64,000 nucleotides of DNA from Eurosta solidaginis. Taxonomy: Eukaryota; Arthropoda; Insecta; Diptera; Tephritidae. Under the pieces are notes generated by a model that searched no databases, was not told where the DNA came from, and saw only the letters and a program-made list of their open reading frames with translations. Of the stretch, positions 34,483 to 45,300 are shown piece after piece. Both the position numbers and the translations under genes were made by a program. The first letter of the stretch is position 1, and each line of letters begins with the position of its first letter. The stretch covers positions 246,760,978 to 246,824,977 of the forward strand of contig NC_090320.1 of assembly GCF_040869045.1 (NCBI RefSeq). Reading direction: 5' to 3'.

Positions 34483-35542
34483 AACAAACAAACATACAAA
34501 AAACATGAAAAGAAATCATAAAAGATCTGGCACCAAGAGGGAGTTTATCTAACAAGAGCGGGCTTGTAAGTGGGACAAATCGTGCCTTAGTAGGCTCGTA
34601 GTGCCATCGAATTTGACAAATGGCTACACTACTTCCAAACGGGATTCTGGCGATCTCCCCATAGCTGGTTCGAGAAATGTTAACACCTCTGGTCCAGGAG
34701 AAAAAAGAAAAATTTAAGCTTATGCGCCTAATCCGCTAAGCAAATATTTATTTAATTCTCTGCGCCTAATCCGTAGATGAAACAGAAAAAATTTGAGCTT
34801 ATGCGCCTAATCCGCTAAGCAAATATTTATTTAATTCTCTGCGCCTAATCCGTAGATGAAACAGGAAAAAATTTGAGCTTATGCGCCTAATCCGCTAAGC
34901 AAATATTTATTTAATTCTCTGCGCCTAATCCGTAGATGAAAAAGAAAAATGTGAGCTTATGCGCCTAATCCGCTAAGCAAATGAATATTTAATTCAAAAA
35001 AAAAAGAAAGGGGGAAGGAAAAAAGAAAAAAAAAAAAAACAAAAAAAAAAACCTAAGCTTATGCGCCTAATCCGCTAAGCAGAAATAAAACAAAATTTTT
35101 TTTTTTTTTTTTTTAACAAAACCAAATAAAAATAAAATTAAAATATTAATCCAATGAAAAAGGATACAAAAAAAAGACAACCAAAAATTTTCACCTTTTA
35201 ATTTTCCTAATTTTTTGTTCCCTTTTTATTTTTGCAACCCTTTGTAATAACAGTATAAAGCAAAACTTTAAATTTTATTTTAATCTTCCCCACTAATCAT
35301 AATTTGTAACCCACCGACACATTAACAAATTAACATCGCTAGAAAGGCGAAAATCCTAAACTAAAACAGTAACGCTAGTTTAATGATAATCATTCTAATC
35401 TTAAGAATTCCGCTTACTAATAATACTTTCCTACTATCAATAACATTTTTTTCTTTTTTATTAAATAGATAACCGTAACTTAGTACTTAGAACATAACAA
35501 CTACTAACTACATTAAATTAGAATTAACATCTTGCGTTGCAG
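34483..35542 (+). other. Non-coding pol-env interval of the errantivirus
   Basis: 1.06 kb without coding sequence: a 230-bp unique part, the tandem array at 34716-35080, poly-A and poly-T tracts (34995-35115), then AT-rich DNA ending at a candidate splice acceptor (35541-35542). In most errantiviruses this interval is short. Confidence 0.7.
34716..35080 (+). repeat. Tandem array carrying eight copies of GCGCCTAATCCG
   Basis: Units of about 80 bp start with AAGCTTATGCGCCTAATCCG or GAGCTTATG at about 34716, 34795, 34875, 34953 and 35055. Complete units hold the 12-mer GCGCCTAATCCG twice, followed alternately by CTAAGC and TAGATG. The 12-mer is the most conserved part, while A-rich spacers vary. 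Confidence 0.9.
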
Positions 35543-36806
35543 ATTCCCACTGCTGGCATCAGCCATCAGCGCACTACACATATTCAACTACAAGGCCCCA
35601 ATAATAACCATCCAGAGCGGGGATGGGTGGATCATAGGGGGCTCATTCAAACTCATACACGTCATCGACCTACAAAAGTACACCACGATGGTGACTCAAA
35701 TGGATAAATTAGCAAGTAATCTAATCAAACGAACCGACGAGCAACTCTTAGCCCAGCACTACATCAACCAAACACTCGAACGACTCGAAGAGTTGATGGG
35801 AAGCACAAGAAAGACTAGAGTCACCCGATCCATTGACTGGATTGGGTCAGCATGGAAATGGCTGGCAGGATCGCCTGACGCAACAGATTGGAATAACATC
35901 CTCCACAGCCAAAACCAGATAATAGCGAACAACAACCATCAATATAAGGTCAATAGAAAGCTATTCACAACCACCCAAGTAGTATTGAAACGAATTGAAG
36001 AAGTGGTGAACCGCACCAACTACGTAGTAAAGGAAACAGAAGGAATCGAATTCGAGCAAAGCGCACTTCGCAACATTGTCCTCATTCGTGAAGAGGTCAA
36101 TGAATTTGTGCGAGCATGTCAATTGGCAAAGCGAGGAATTGTTAATACCAACTTGCTAGACATAGACGAAGTGAACCAAATCCTATCCGAAACAGAAACC
36201 CTCCCATACCAGAATGTAATTGAGGCAATCGAATATGGCCAACCATCGGTCCTCACAAACGGGACACTTCTACTTTACGTCCTATCGATGCCGAAAGTGA
36301 CGGCCAGTAAATACAATCTTCTGATTACCCGCGCTGGAATCTACGCTGGTAAACAAGTGGACTTACCGTTCGACAGAATGCTGGTCAATCAAGAGGAGAC
36401 ATACGGGTTGACGAAGGATTGCATGGTTATCGGCTCATCCACAGTATGCAGCTCCGAGTCCTTGATTGCGCTGGAAGAAAACAGCTGCCTGCCACGACTC
36501 TTAAAAGGTGGGGCTGCTAGTTGTCAATTTATTAGACGAAACGGATCCCGTATAGAGCTGGTAAACGAAAACACCATTTTCATTTCAAACTACCAGGGCA
36601 TAATAAGGAGCAACAATGCCACAATTACTATTAATGGCACATACGTAATTCAATTCAACAACGAGTCAATCAAGATTGGCGATCAGGAATTTTCCAGCAA
36701 TGAAGCTGTTACCGCACACGCCCTCCCAGCCGTACTTTCACATAAAAAAACATACCATGAAAGTCAACTTGGAGTACATCCACGACATCACAATGGAGAA
36801 TGTTAA
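35543..36806 (+). pseudogene. env: Errantivirus env, main frame, broken before its membrane anchor
   Basis: The envelope glycoprotein gene, which gives infectious capacity to errantiviruses. The frame has no ATG at its start. It opens beside a candidate 3' splice site (GCGTTGCAG ending 35542), and a leader ATG (29826) followed by a GT at 29843 would be phase-compatible, so env may be made from spliced RNA. Visible: a hydrophobic start, a furin-like RKTRVTR site (about 35810) followed by a short glycine- and tryptophan-containing segment, a coiled-coil-like region, several N-glycosylation sequons (NGT, NAT, NES) and paired cysteines. At a run of A residues (36746-36752) the frame is lost, ending at 36806. 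The tail continues in another frame. Confidence 0.8.
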
Positions 36807-37140
36807 GTATCTAGGCTATGTCAATGAAAAAATCAATTTTTCTATCGTTACAGAAGCTATCTCGATTTGCGCAATAGCCCTTATTGCCGGAACACTGTGG
36901 AGATGTTACACAAAGAAACTAGACCTTCCACCGGTTCAAATTCCAACGCATTGGACGGGAAACATTAGCATAAATAGGACCCCCAAAGGCAAATCTGCAC
37001 CTGAATTTTATCGCTCAGATCCTAGCCTGCCAGTCACAAGCGTCAGTACTAAATCATCACCAGAAGACCGCAATCACTCCTTACAAAATTTCTCCCCCTC
37101 ACGCTTTTCGACATTTGATCTACGAGACGCAGATCTTTAA
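36750..37140 (+). pseudogene. env: Errantivirus env, C-terminal part in a shifted frame
   Basis: Continuation of env one frame over, ending at TAA 37138-37140 next to the polypurine tract. It holds the predicted transmembrane anchor (SICAIALIAGTLW, near 36867-36905) followed by a cytoplasmic tail rich in Ser and Pro. It overlaps the terminus of the main frame by about 57 bases. Confidence 0.75.
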
Positions 37141-37149
37141 AGGGGGAGG
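37139..37149 (+). promoter_or_regulatory. Polypurine tract of the errantivirus
   Basis: AAAGGGGGAGG immediately precedes the 3' LTR and would prime plus-strand DNA synthesis. Confidence 0.85.
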
Positions 37150-37563
37150 AGTTACACGCATAGGTACCATAATACGGCACACCCTACGATCACGTTGATA
37201 AGCATGTGACTTATTTAGTTCAACAGAATAAGTCGCTGACGCGGCACACGCGCAACCATCGATCAGGTCACCTTACATTAGTTATGGGAATCGCACGCTA
37301 AGCATTTCCTGTTTACACAAGCGAGCAGTTCTGGGTAAAGCATGGGAACTGCAATGTAAACATTTTAGTTAATCTAAGAAGTTATTTAAGTAAGTTACAA
37401 CGTATGTTGAGGGCAGTAGTTAATTAGCGTGCAAGTGGCACGAATAAATAAGTTGTGACGTTAATCTGAAATCGTTTTTTCTTTCTTTTCACAAGTATCG
37501 GAGGACAGTGAGTTCCTCGGCACCTTTAATTTTTTTACATCTCCCACGAGACGGGAGATAACT
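37150..37563 (+). repeat. 3' LTR of the errantivirus
   Basis: 414 bp, identical to the 5' LTR except for two substitutions. AATAAA at 37443-37448. Followed by the target duplication TATA. Confidence 0.95.
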
Positions 37564-37567
37564 TATA

Positions 37568-38690
37568 TATTAAAAGATATAAGATACGTGAGAAGCACAT
37601 GTGAGTATTTGTATTTTTTAACTACTTTAACAAGCTCGCTTCCTAGATATATTTCTATGAGCCAGGAACTCTACCCTTCCTAAACGTCATAATTTTTGAC
37701 TTGTTCAAGTTTTTTAGTACCCAATGATTACAAAAGCTGTGAACGGAATTTATCATTTGCTATAGCTGCTAATGGCGGCCACCGTGGTGTGATGGTAGCG
37801 TGCTCCGCCTATCACACCGTATGCCCTGGGTTCAACTCCCGGGCAAAGCAACATCAAAATTTTAGAAAAAATGTTTTTCAATTATAAGAAAATTTTTCTA
37901 AGCGGGGTCGCCCCTCGGCAGTGTTTGGCAAGCGCTCCGGGTGTATTTCTGCCATGAAAAGCTCTCAGTGAAAACTCATCTGCCGTGCAGATGCCGTTCG
38001 GAGTCGGCATAAAACATGTAGGTCCCGTCCGGCCAATTTGTAGGGAAAATCAAGAGGAGCACGACGCAAATTGGAAGAGAAGCTCGGCCTTAGATCTCTT
38101 CGGAGGTTATCGCGCCTTACATTTATTTTTTATTTTTATAGCTGCTAAACTAATTTAGCCAACAAAAACGGATCATCTGCATACACAAGCAACTTCACAT
38201 TAATGTTATTAACCCTAAAAACTCCGCACAAATAATTATTTAGGTCATTTAAGTACAACGAATATAGAAACGGACTTAAAATACATCATCGCTGTGTTTT
38301 AAGTCCGGTCCGTGGTGAACAAAAAAGACTCCAACAGATTGCCATCTTAAAAAACTTTGCAAGACGTATTTGTGTAGGCTAGAGTTGAAAGACCATAGGA
38401 GGCTAGTTTATAAAAGAGCATATCACGGGGAATCGTATCGAAAGCACACCAGAAATCTACAAAAAAGGCAAAAGTTCTTTTATTGCGTGAAAAATTCAGG
38501 TGAACAATACTTGAAAGCACAAAGAAATTGTCTGTTGCTTTTGTGAAACACGGACTGATACTCAACTGCACAATCGATATAAGCATTTATGCGATCAACT
38601 TAAAACCTGGAAATTTAATATATAGTATCTAATAGAGACAGACCTCTGTAATTTGGAGCAATATTAAGGTAAACTTAAAAATTGCAATCA
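37568..38690 (-). pseudogene. LINE reverse transcriptase remnant split by a SINE and by the errantivirus
   Basis: The minus strand carries a non-LTR RT of a family different from that at 4085. From high to low coordinates: NYRGLSLLDTIY (near 38650), TFAFFVDFWCAFDTIPRDML (near 38450), YLNDLNNYLCGVF and the catalytic LLVYADD (near 38190), then, beyond the SINE at 37773-38136, NKSKIMTFRKGR (near 37680). Frameshifts and stops are frequent. The next segment lies on the other side of the errantivirus at 28830-29046. Confidence 0.8.
37773..38136 (+). mobile_element. tRNA-derived SINE, copy 4, with 12-bp target duplication
   Basis: Full-length copy flanked by TATAGCTGCTAA on both sides (37761-37772, 38137-38148). 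Its head has a tRNA-like A box (GTGTGATGGTAGCGTG, 37788) and a T-arm-like CTGGGTTCAACTCCCGG. The tail ends in ATTTATTTTTTATTTT. The duplication length and tail fit LINE-driven target-primed insertion. It interrupts the LINE RT remnant just downstream of YADD. Confidence 0.88.
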
Positions 38691-39365
38691 AGATAGAGGA
38701 ATTGAAAGAGGAAGGGATCTGCTTTCTCAAATATATAAAATTAAGAAGCGGCAGCAGTTCATTGTGAAAAGATTTTGAAGCAAACTTGTAAAACTCATAA
38801 CATACGCCATCCTGCGCTGAGTTTTTTTTTTACATTTACTACCATCAATAACCAATTGGAGTTTCATACAATCAAAATGACCATTGGAGGAGGGGTCAGA
38901 ATGATGAGGCATGGCCCAGTGCACTCACGAATGAATATTTTTAGGCAAGAGAAGATCTTTGAAATGAAAATACCTTTTTGCGACTGGCTATCAAACCACG
39001 CAAATTTCATTGGTTTTCTTTCCTTGTTTTCAACTCAATCTTTATTTATTTGATTTTTTCTCGTTGTAACATTTTTTCTAAACTAATAAGTATTGAATAT
39101 CCCATTTGAAAGTTTGAAGTTTAAAGTTGAATGCTATTGATATGAAGTTTCAGTCTTTTGCTATTGTTGAAGTGTCTTTAATTTTTTTTTATTTTCCATT
39201 GAAGACAATGGTTACGAAAAACAAATATTCTTATAAAAACTGTTAGCACTTGCTTTTAGTATATTTACGTACTGTTTTGTTTGCTTTTCCTTACTTCTTT
39301 TATACATCTTTCGGCTGATGTTTTAAACCACTTTCCAATCAATATTGGATACTAATGCAATCCAT
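38691..39365. other. Non-coding DNA
   Basis: No gene recognised. Confidence 0.35.
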
Positions 39366-40040
39366 TTTTAGTAACTCCCCGGAGAGTTAGAGTTTTGAAG
39401 CTAAGAGCACACGTTGAAATCCGATGACAATGATAACGCATGTTCCAGGGATTGTGAAAACTCAAACAATCATTCGAACTTGGAAATGTTGTTTTCGATT
39501 TTTAAGAAACTTCCAGATAACTCAGAGATCTAAAACTTTGGACGAAGATTTAAATTCTATTTGGTTGCAATATTTACGTTAAAAAACTTGGCTCGATGGG
39601 ACAGGGATCGAGATATTAAGAGGTATGGAAAGTCTATTTAAAAGATGTGGAATCTTCCGACCACTTTTTTTTAGTAATTTCGAGTAGAGCTAGATTCTTG
39701 AAACTAAGAACATACTTCGGAACCCCATGACAAAGCAACATGAGAGAAAAAAATGTTTCGCTAGGTGGTCCAGAACTGTGAAAATTCAAAAACTCGCCCG
39801 AACTTTCTTTCGAGCTTTCAGAAACTTCCCGATAACTCTGAGATCGAAAATTTGAACGAAGCTTTGGGCTCTATTAGGTTGTAATGTTTAGAACAAAAAA
39901 AGTATTATAGGTGGGACAGGAATTAAGATAATTCGAGGTATTAAGAAGTACAGAAGAAAAGTCTTGTGATCGATTTCTGAGTAAATACTCATTGAGCTAG
40001 AATCGCGAAACCTTACACATAGTTGAGGTCACTTAGGCAA
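39366..40040. repeat. 300-bp tandem duplication (two and a fraction units)
   Basis: Units begin TTTAGTAACTCCCCGGAGAG (39367) and TTTAGTAATTTCGAGTAGAG (39669), with a partial third at about 39975 (GAGTAAATACTCATTGAGCT). Shared blocks include TTGAAGCTAAGA/TTGAAACTAAGA, AACTCTGAGATC-like and GGGACAGG. Units are roughly 75 percent alike by eye. No coding potential was found, and the class is unknown. Confidence 0.65.
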
Positions 40041-40529
40041 TGCAATAAAAGGAAAAAATAAAAATAAGTTAAAAAATGTTCTAGTACCTCTTTTGTATAA
40101 AAGTACCAGAAGAAACCAAAAATGTCTCTTTAAACAAAGACATCATCCTGTTGAACATTGATATTAAAATTTTAACAAAACCACTATACGAATTTTTCAA
40201 GGAACAAAAATAGATAGGTGGAGCTCACATTGCCGTCTTAGGTAAAAATTATATAGAAACTCTGTTTATTGCACTCCAGCTTTATATTTTTCAATATAAT
40301 AAATAAATATTAAAAATATTGAGAAAATTTTTTTTTAAATTAATAGAAATTTTAGGATGTAAAAAATGGGCCACTGGTGATGGCGATTTCAGATGAATAT
40401 CAACCGTTTTGCTTAAAACTAAGATGTCGGGAATATAAGAGGCCTTTTGATATTGCATAGCATGTTAAGTTTTGGGAAAAATGTGATGTATATTCACTTT
40501 TTGTTTTAAGTTTGCTAGTGAGGTGCGAA
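40041..40529. other. AT-rich DNA upstream of a candidate exon
   Basis: No clear promoter motif could be fixed. This would be the 5' flank or untranslated leader of the candidate exon at 40530. Confidence 0.3.
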
Positions 40530-40618
40530 ATGTGTGCCGAAAAGATATTTTTACTTAAGTTGGTTGGTTACATGGTGCTGTTCCTGGCCGTGTTGGGGCA
40601 GTGTCATGCAGTGTCGGT
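40530..40618 (+). CDS. Candidate host exon encoding a secretory signal peptide
   Basis: ATG at 40530 opens a frame MCAEKIFLLKLVGYMVLFLA followed by VLGQCHAVSV: a short polar start, a strong hydrophobic core and a small-residue cleavage-like end. A good splice donor, GTG/GTAAGG, follows at 40619. The stretch is richer in G and C than its surroundings, with third positions favouring G or C, as in fly genes. The remaining exons were not found in the window. The frame reads on past the donor to 40772 without recognisable domains, so the exon end at the donor is preferred. The product, a secreted or membrane protein, is unidentified. Confidence 0.45.
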
Positions 40619-41534
40619 GGTAAGGATTCACAAATATGACGAAGTGGGAAGTAAGCTGCCACATATTGCCTCTAATCGGCAAGAAGGGCCCACTATTTTT
40701 CCCGTGGTAGAACAGAAACACATAACTCGTAATTATGCGCTTTTGTCTTGCTATATATTTCGGAATTCCTGAGAAAAAAACTTTTAGGGAATTCAACCCG
40801 TTTTTTTCTACCTCATTTCTAAGTACTTTAAACTGAAACCAAAATAAAACAACATAACTTAAAATGTATGAAAACATTGAAATGGGTGCACGACAAAAGC
40901 GAGCAACTTTTAAAGAATCCCCGTTATTGTTGCACATATTGCCTTTTTGGCGAAAAAATTACCAAAGTCCAATTCTCCAATATCCTTAGAAGCTTCATCA
41001 AAAGTTTCATTGCCCTATTGGTGATGGTCGCGGAAATTTCGTAATTTTGAAAATATCTGAAGTTACGTGCTTTTGCTAAACCACAAACAATTTAAATGTA
41101 TGAAAAACAAATTTCATAGTACTTCAGTCGAGGTTACGTGGTTTTGTTGTGAAATGAAAAATTATTTTATATGAAATGCTAAAAACGTGTAATTTTCCAG
41201 GCGCGTAACTTTACATTTTAGTTAATTCATCCAAAGCTAGGAAACAAAAATATTAGCCCCTTATACATAAAAAACTTTACAGTTAAGTTATCGAAAAGTA
41301 TGAACGTATTTGCGCTTGATATTTGAGGAAATATGGACTTCTACGCAAATCCTTAATTTCCCGCAATGTTCAAAAAAGTAGTTGAATGTTTTTGCTCTGT
41401 CACGGGAGACGTGCAAACACGCTGCACGTATAAGAATTCTCACGATGGAGACATTACTTAATTAAAAGAAAATCTGCTAATACTTTTGTAATGGATACAG
41501 ACTTCCAATAGCAGAGATTTTGCTGAGGTTTATA
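40619..41534. other. Non-coding DNA, possible intron
   Basis: No gene recognised. If the exon at 40530-40618 is real, this is the start of its first intron. Confidence 0.3.
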
Positions 41535-42725
41535 TACATATACTAGAAGACCCGGCAGACGTTGACCTGCCCTAAATTTGGCCTATCTGCATACATTTTA
41601 ATAAGCTTTTTCCGTCTGACTCTGCCTTTTTCGCTTCATCTATCTCCATCTTCGTCTCATTCTATCTCTTTCTCAATCTCCTTCTCTCTTTTCTCTTCTC
41701 TCAATTCTTTCTCATTCTTCTGCATCCCTTATTTCCTGTCCCAGAGGGTTGTATGTATTTTATTCCCGTGCTAGTCCTAATCCCAGTCACAGGCCGTCTC
41801 TGGATAATATATTACTCTGTACTAAAGCACTCATCAACAGCTTTCATTTGATATCCATATTGTATAAACACTGTCTAGGCGTTCACGGGCCCACGTTTTG
41901 GCCTATATCTCAAGATCCTAGTCACCCAGGTGTATGATAATTACTCTCTACTAAAGCACTCATCAACAGCTTTCATCTAATATCCATATTCTATAAACAC
42001 ATTCTAAGAGTAGCCGGGTCCACGTATCGGCCTATATCGCGAGACCCTGTACGTCGATCGCAACCAACCCTATGTAATAACAACCTAGTGAGGTATACGC
42101 AACTTGTGTGAAAGTTTGAACAAAATCGACCGACGCATCTCTTCAAACACTGGCGACCAACTAATACACATTTTAGCCTTTCTTTTTATATATATAAATT
42201 TTTATTTTTCACACTTCACTATAATATTAAAACGAAATACAGATTTTCTTTGCTTTTGAAATTCGGCTTAAAAAATGCACATGGAACAACTAAAGACTCT
42301 CCTGAATTAAAAAAAATTTCATAGTACCTCTAAATTGCGGGCCCCCCTCAGAGGACCCCCCCCCCCCCCCCCCCACCCTCTCGGCGGGTTTGGTGATGTG
42401 CCATAATTGATATCATTCACTTTAATATTCTTTATTGATAAGCACGTTGTTTAATTAAACACTAACCAATTACACGGAAGCATATATGCACCCCTGAAAA
42501 TGTGAGTGCCAGTGCGTATACGTAACATTTTATTATTACGTATAAACATATACAAAAATTTCAATAAAATAATATTTCGACTATAAACTGAGATATAACC
42601 TATCCTTTCTTTCAAGTTAGATCAAACTACACACGGGGTGCAAAACAAGTTCAAAAACGGTTCAGTAATTTAGGAGTCCATTTGCGCCAAACATAGTGAC
42701 ACGTGATTTTTATATATTACGATAT
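41535..42725. mobile_element. Second Helentron-like or related repeat element
   Basis: Begins near TATACTAGAAGACCCGGCAG (41541) and ends near ACACGTGATTTTTATATATT (42700-42719). It holds a CT-rich tract (41630-41720) and two tandem units with a 129-bp period (41821, 41950) whose core, CATCAACAGCTTTCAT followed by a GATATCCATAT-like block, aligns in reverse complement with the 130-bp unit of the DINE-1-like copies. No coding sequence. The class is inferred from this shared repeat. Confidence 0.45.
42356..42374. repeat. Poly-C homopolymer of 19 bases
   Basis: A G/C homopolymer unusual for this AT-rich sequence. Its length may be unreliable in the assembly. Confidence 0.85.
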
Positions 42726-43839
42726 ATCAATATTCCGGTAGTGTGGACAATAAATCGGTGACATGAGCCATGCCTATGTGACCTACGGCTCATGATAGAT
42801 ATATATCTCACCGTATGTTAATGAAGGATTGGAGGTAGTGGTCCTCGTTTTGATTTTCTGCATACATTTTTTAAAACTATAATATTTCCAAAAAAAATTT
42901 CACACTACTTTGACAACTTGTTTAGTACGTTCACTGATTTTACAATACCAAATTACGATTTAACTTATGCGCTCACGTATAGCACGATACCAAATAAGAA
43001 ATATTACGGAACGAGTATCTTGGTCACGGAAGACACGATACGGACGCAGAAAGATTATGGCTTTGTTCAAAGGTTTATTTTTCGTTTCCTAGGTACATTT
43101 ATATAAAGGAAGTATTAAAATGTTTTTTATATTCTTTTCATTATTTTATTTCTTATCCAACTAAACACAAATTTGCAAATCGTGAAGCTGGTTCGTTTCT
43201 TAAGTCTTTTGTTTGAAGTGTTTTTTAATCGCCGCTTATATTAGACATCGCATTCTGTTAAGCAAATCAAGCAAGCTTTCTATGACGAAATTTGTTGGCT
43301 TTCGGTAAAAAAAATTTCAGTGCTTTTTATAGCAAATTTTTCTCTGTTTTATTGGTTTACGTGTGCAAAGATTCTCGTGTGATTCTTGCTTAATTAGAGT
43401 TTAAATACACTCAATGTTAAAAGGTAAGTAGCAATTAATTTTTGGAATGTTTTTATATAATTGTTTAGTGCATTTACTTAGCATCCTTAAGCACTCAACA
43501 TCTGGCTTGCTAAATAAGAAAAACAGGAAACCATATTCACTTAACTTCAAGAGTTTATGCACAGAGTTAGCTAACAGAGCTTAATGGCTGTGAAATATTT
43601 AAATTAATTTATTTAATTGCAAGAAAAAAATACTTTACAAATGTCTGGTACGAAAACGTAAAGTTTGAGTAGATAAAGTAATCCTACAGCTTGTTGAAAG
43701 TTGTAGTTGACAACGTAAAGTGATTATTTAATACTAACAACACTACAACACAACACTAACTCGAGATCTTGGCGGTGCAAGAGTTGGCGTTCGCGTGATA
43801 TAAGGAGATGAGATCGAATGACTTGCTTACTTCCTTAAT
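42726..43839. other. Non-coding DNA
   Basis: No gene or element recognised. Confidence 0.35.
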
Positions 43840-45300
43840 TCCCGCTTAACCTTTTAAAGTGTAATGGACGTCCAACAAGGCACACCATTCACTTCTTCTT
43901 TGAGTTAACAGGTGCCAATTGGTCACACCAAGGGAATTTAAATCGGGTTCAACCAGGTCCTTTCATCTGAGTGGGGCCGCTCTCTTCCTCTGCTTCCATA
44001 GGCAGGTTCCGATAAAAATTATTTCTGCTGAAGCAATATCAGCATAACATGGTCTAGCCAGCGTAGCCGCTGCGTCTAAATTCGCTAGACTATGTTGATG
44101 GCTGCGTAAAGCTCGTACAACTCATCATTATATCTTTTTCGGTACTCAACATCGCCAATATGTAGTGGTCCGCGAATCTTTCGAAGTATTTTTTTCTTCA
44201 ACACTTCCATAGACTTTTCGTCTTATGTTGTCTGCACAATGGATGGTGAAGCCGCGTGTAGAAGTGCGCACAAGTTGGGAAAACTTCTGATCTCTATTTA
44301 TCAGAGAATTGGCCAGAGCGACTCTTTTGCATGCAGTTTAAGTCGCTTGCGGCCAAGTATCCTCTGAGCAGCCACTGAACATTCACTAAATGGTGCACTA
44401 ATGTGAGAAGGTGACAACCTGGCTATGCCATACTCGGTTTAAGGACTAGCGAAGTGATTTTCATAGGTAGCGTATGCTCATCACACGGTGCGGCTGCAAA
44501 CGAGTGACTATCTCGGATCAAGCGACTATATAAACGTGCAAGTAATACTTTCATCTCTGCTAAGCGGGGTGTGCAACGCGCTTGGGACCCGCCAGGTTAA
44601 ACCAGGGGATACAGGGATAGTTGTTGATTATTTCCTGCTTAACCACATTGGCGATTTAGAAGGTTTCGTAATAAGTCTCACCATCTTTCACTGTTTCGCG
44701 ATTACACCAAGGAATTGGAATACTTTCTGGGCCAGAGCATTTTTTTTTCGAATTACCCGAGAATAAATACTTTATTATGTCCTTATTTGCCGCAAGACAA
44801 ATGTTATTTGAGTTTTTATCTAGTCCAGAGAAAGCTGAACTTGTGAAGTTTTGTTAAGGCAAATGTTATCAATATCACCAACGGACGCCAGCAATTGTCG
44901 CTCTTAAAATAGGCTGTGCCATCGCGGTTTAGAGTCACTGCTAGAATTATCTTTTTCAGCATATGGTTAAAGAAATGGTGGTGAAGGGAGTCGCCTTTTC
45001 TGAGGCCTCGTTGAGAGGGCCGGAAAAGTCCTTCCTAAACCTTTCAGGACTGCTGGTTTACCTCTTTTTCATTTGGCAAAGCTTTGTTTACTTTATCGAC
45101 GGTGAGTGTCCTAAAGAATCTGACGCATCGTAAAAATCGCAGCGATGGTAGATTTACCATATCTGAAGTTACTTATATGGTTCAGCCTTTCAAACAGCAT
45201 ACTAAACTGAACCTCACATGCGACAATAAGCAGGCTAATTCCGCGGTAATAAGCACGTTTTGAGGGATCGCATTTCTTTTGAATTGGGCAGATCAAACTT
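43840..45300 (-). pseudogene. LINE reverse transcriptase remnant, copy B (heavily decayed)
   Basis: Same family as the remnant at 4085-5339. 43840-44245 aligns over its length with 4085-4480 (for example CAGGTGCCAATTGGTCACA-like blocks, and GGTCTAGCCAGCGTAGCCGC). After an unrelated stretch (about 44250-44860) RT motifs return on the minus strand: GLRKGDSLHHHFFNHMLKK (near 44970), YGKSTIAAIFTMRQIL (45111-45160) and YYRGISLL (45240). Many stops and indels. Older than copy A by its divergence. Confidence 0.7.

Larger units (their letters stand above)
29051..37563 (+). mobile_element. Errantivirus (insect gypsy-type endogenous retrovirus), nearly complete
   Basis: An 8.5-kb provirus-like element: LTR, tRNA-like primer site, gag, pol, env, polypurine tract, LTR. 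The LTRs are 414 bp each and differ at two positions (C/T near 29074, C/G near 29430), about 0.5 percent. It is flanked by the 4-bp duplication TATA (29047-29050, 37564-37567). LTRs begin AGTTAC and end TAACT, as in errantiviruses. It inserted into a LINE remnant. Two single-base frame breaks are present in this sequence, one in gag and one in env. Pol is uninterrupted over 3.2 kb. Confidence 0.95.

Noticed and set aside
37788..37860. A functional tRNA gene at the SINE heads
   Set aside because: The tRNA-like heads lack a complete cloverleaf with paired acceptor stem and are joined to the SINE body with a target duplication. They are SINE promoters.
40551..40937. 128-codon minus-strand frame
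   Set aside because: It overlaps the signal-peptide exon in antisense, includes low-complexity residues and has no recognisable domain.
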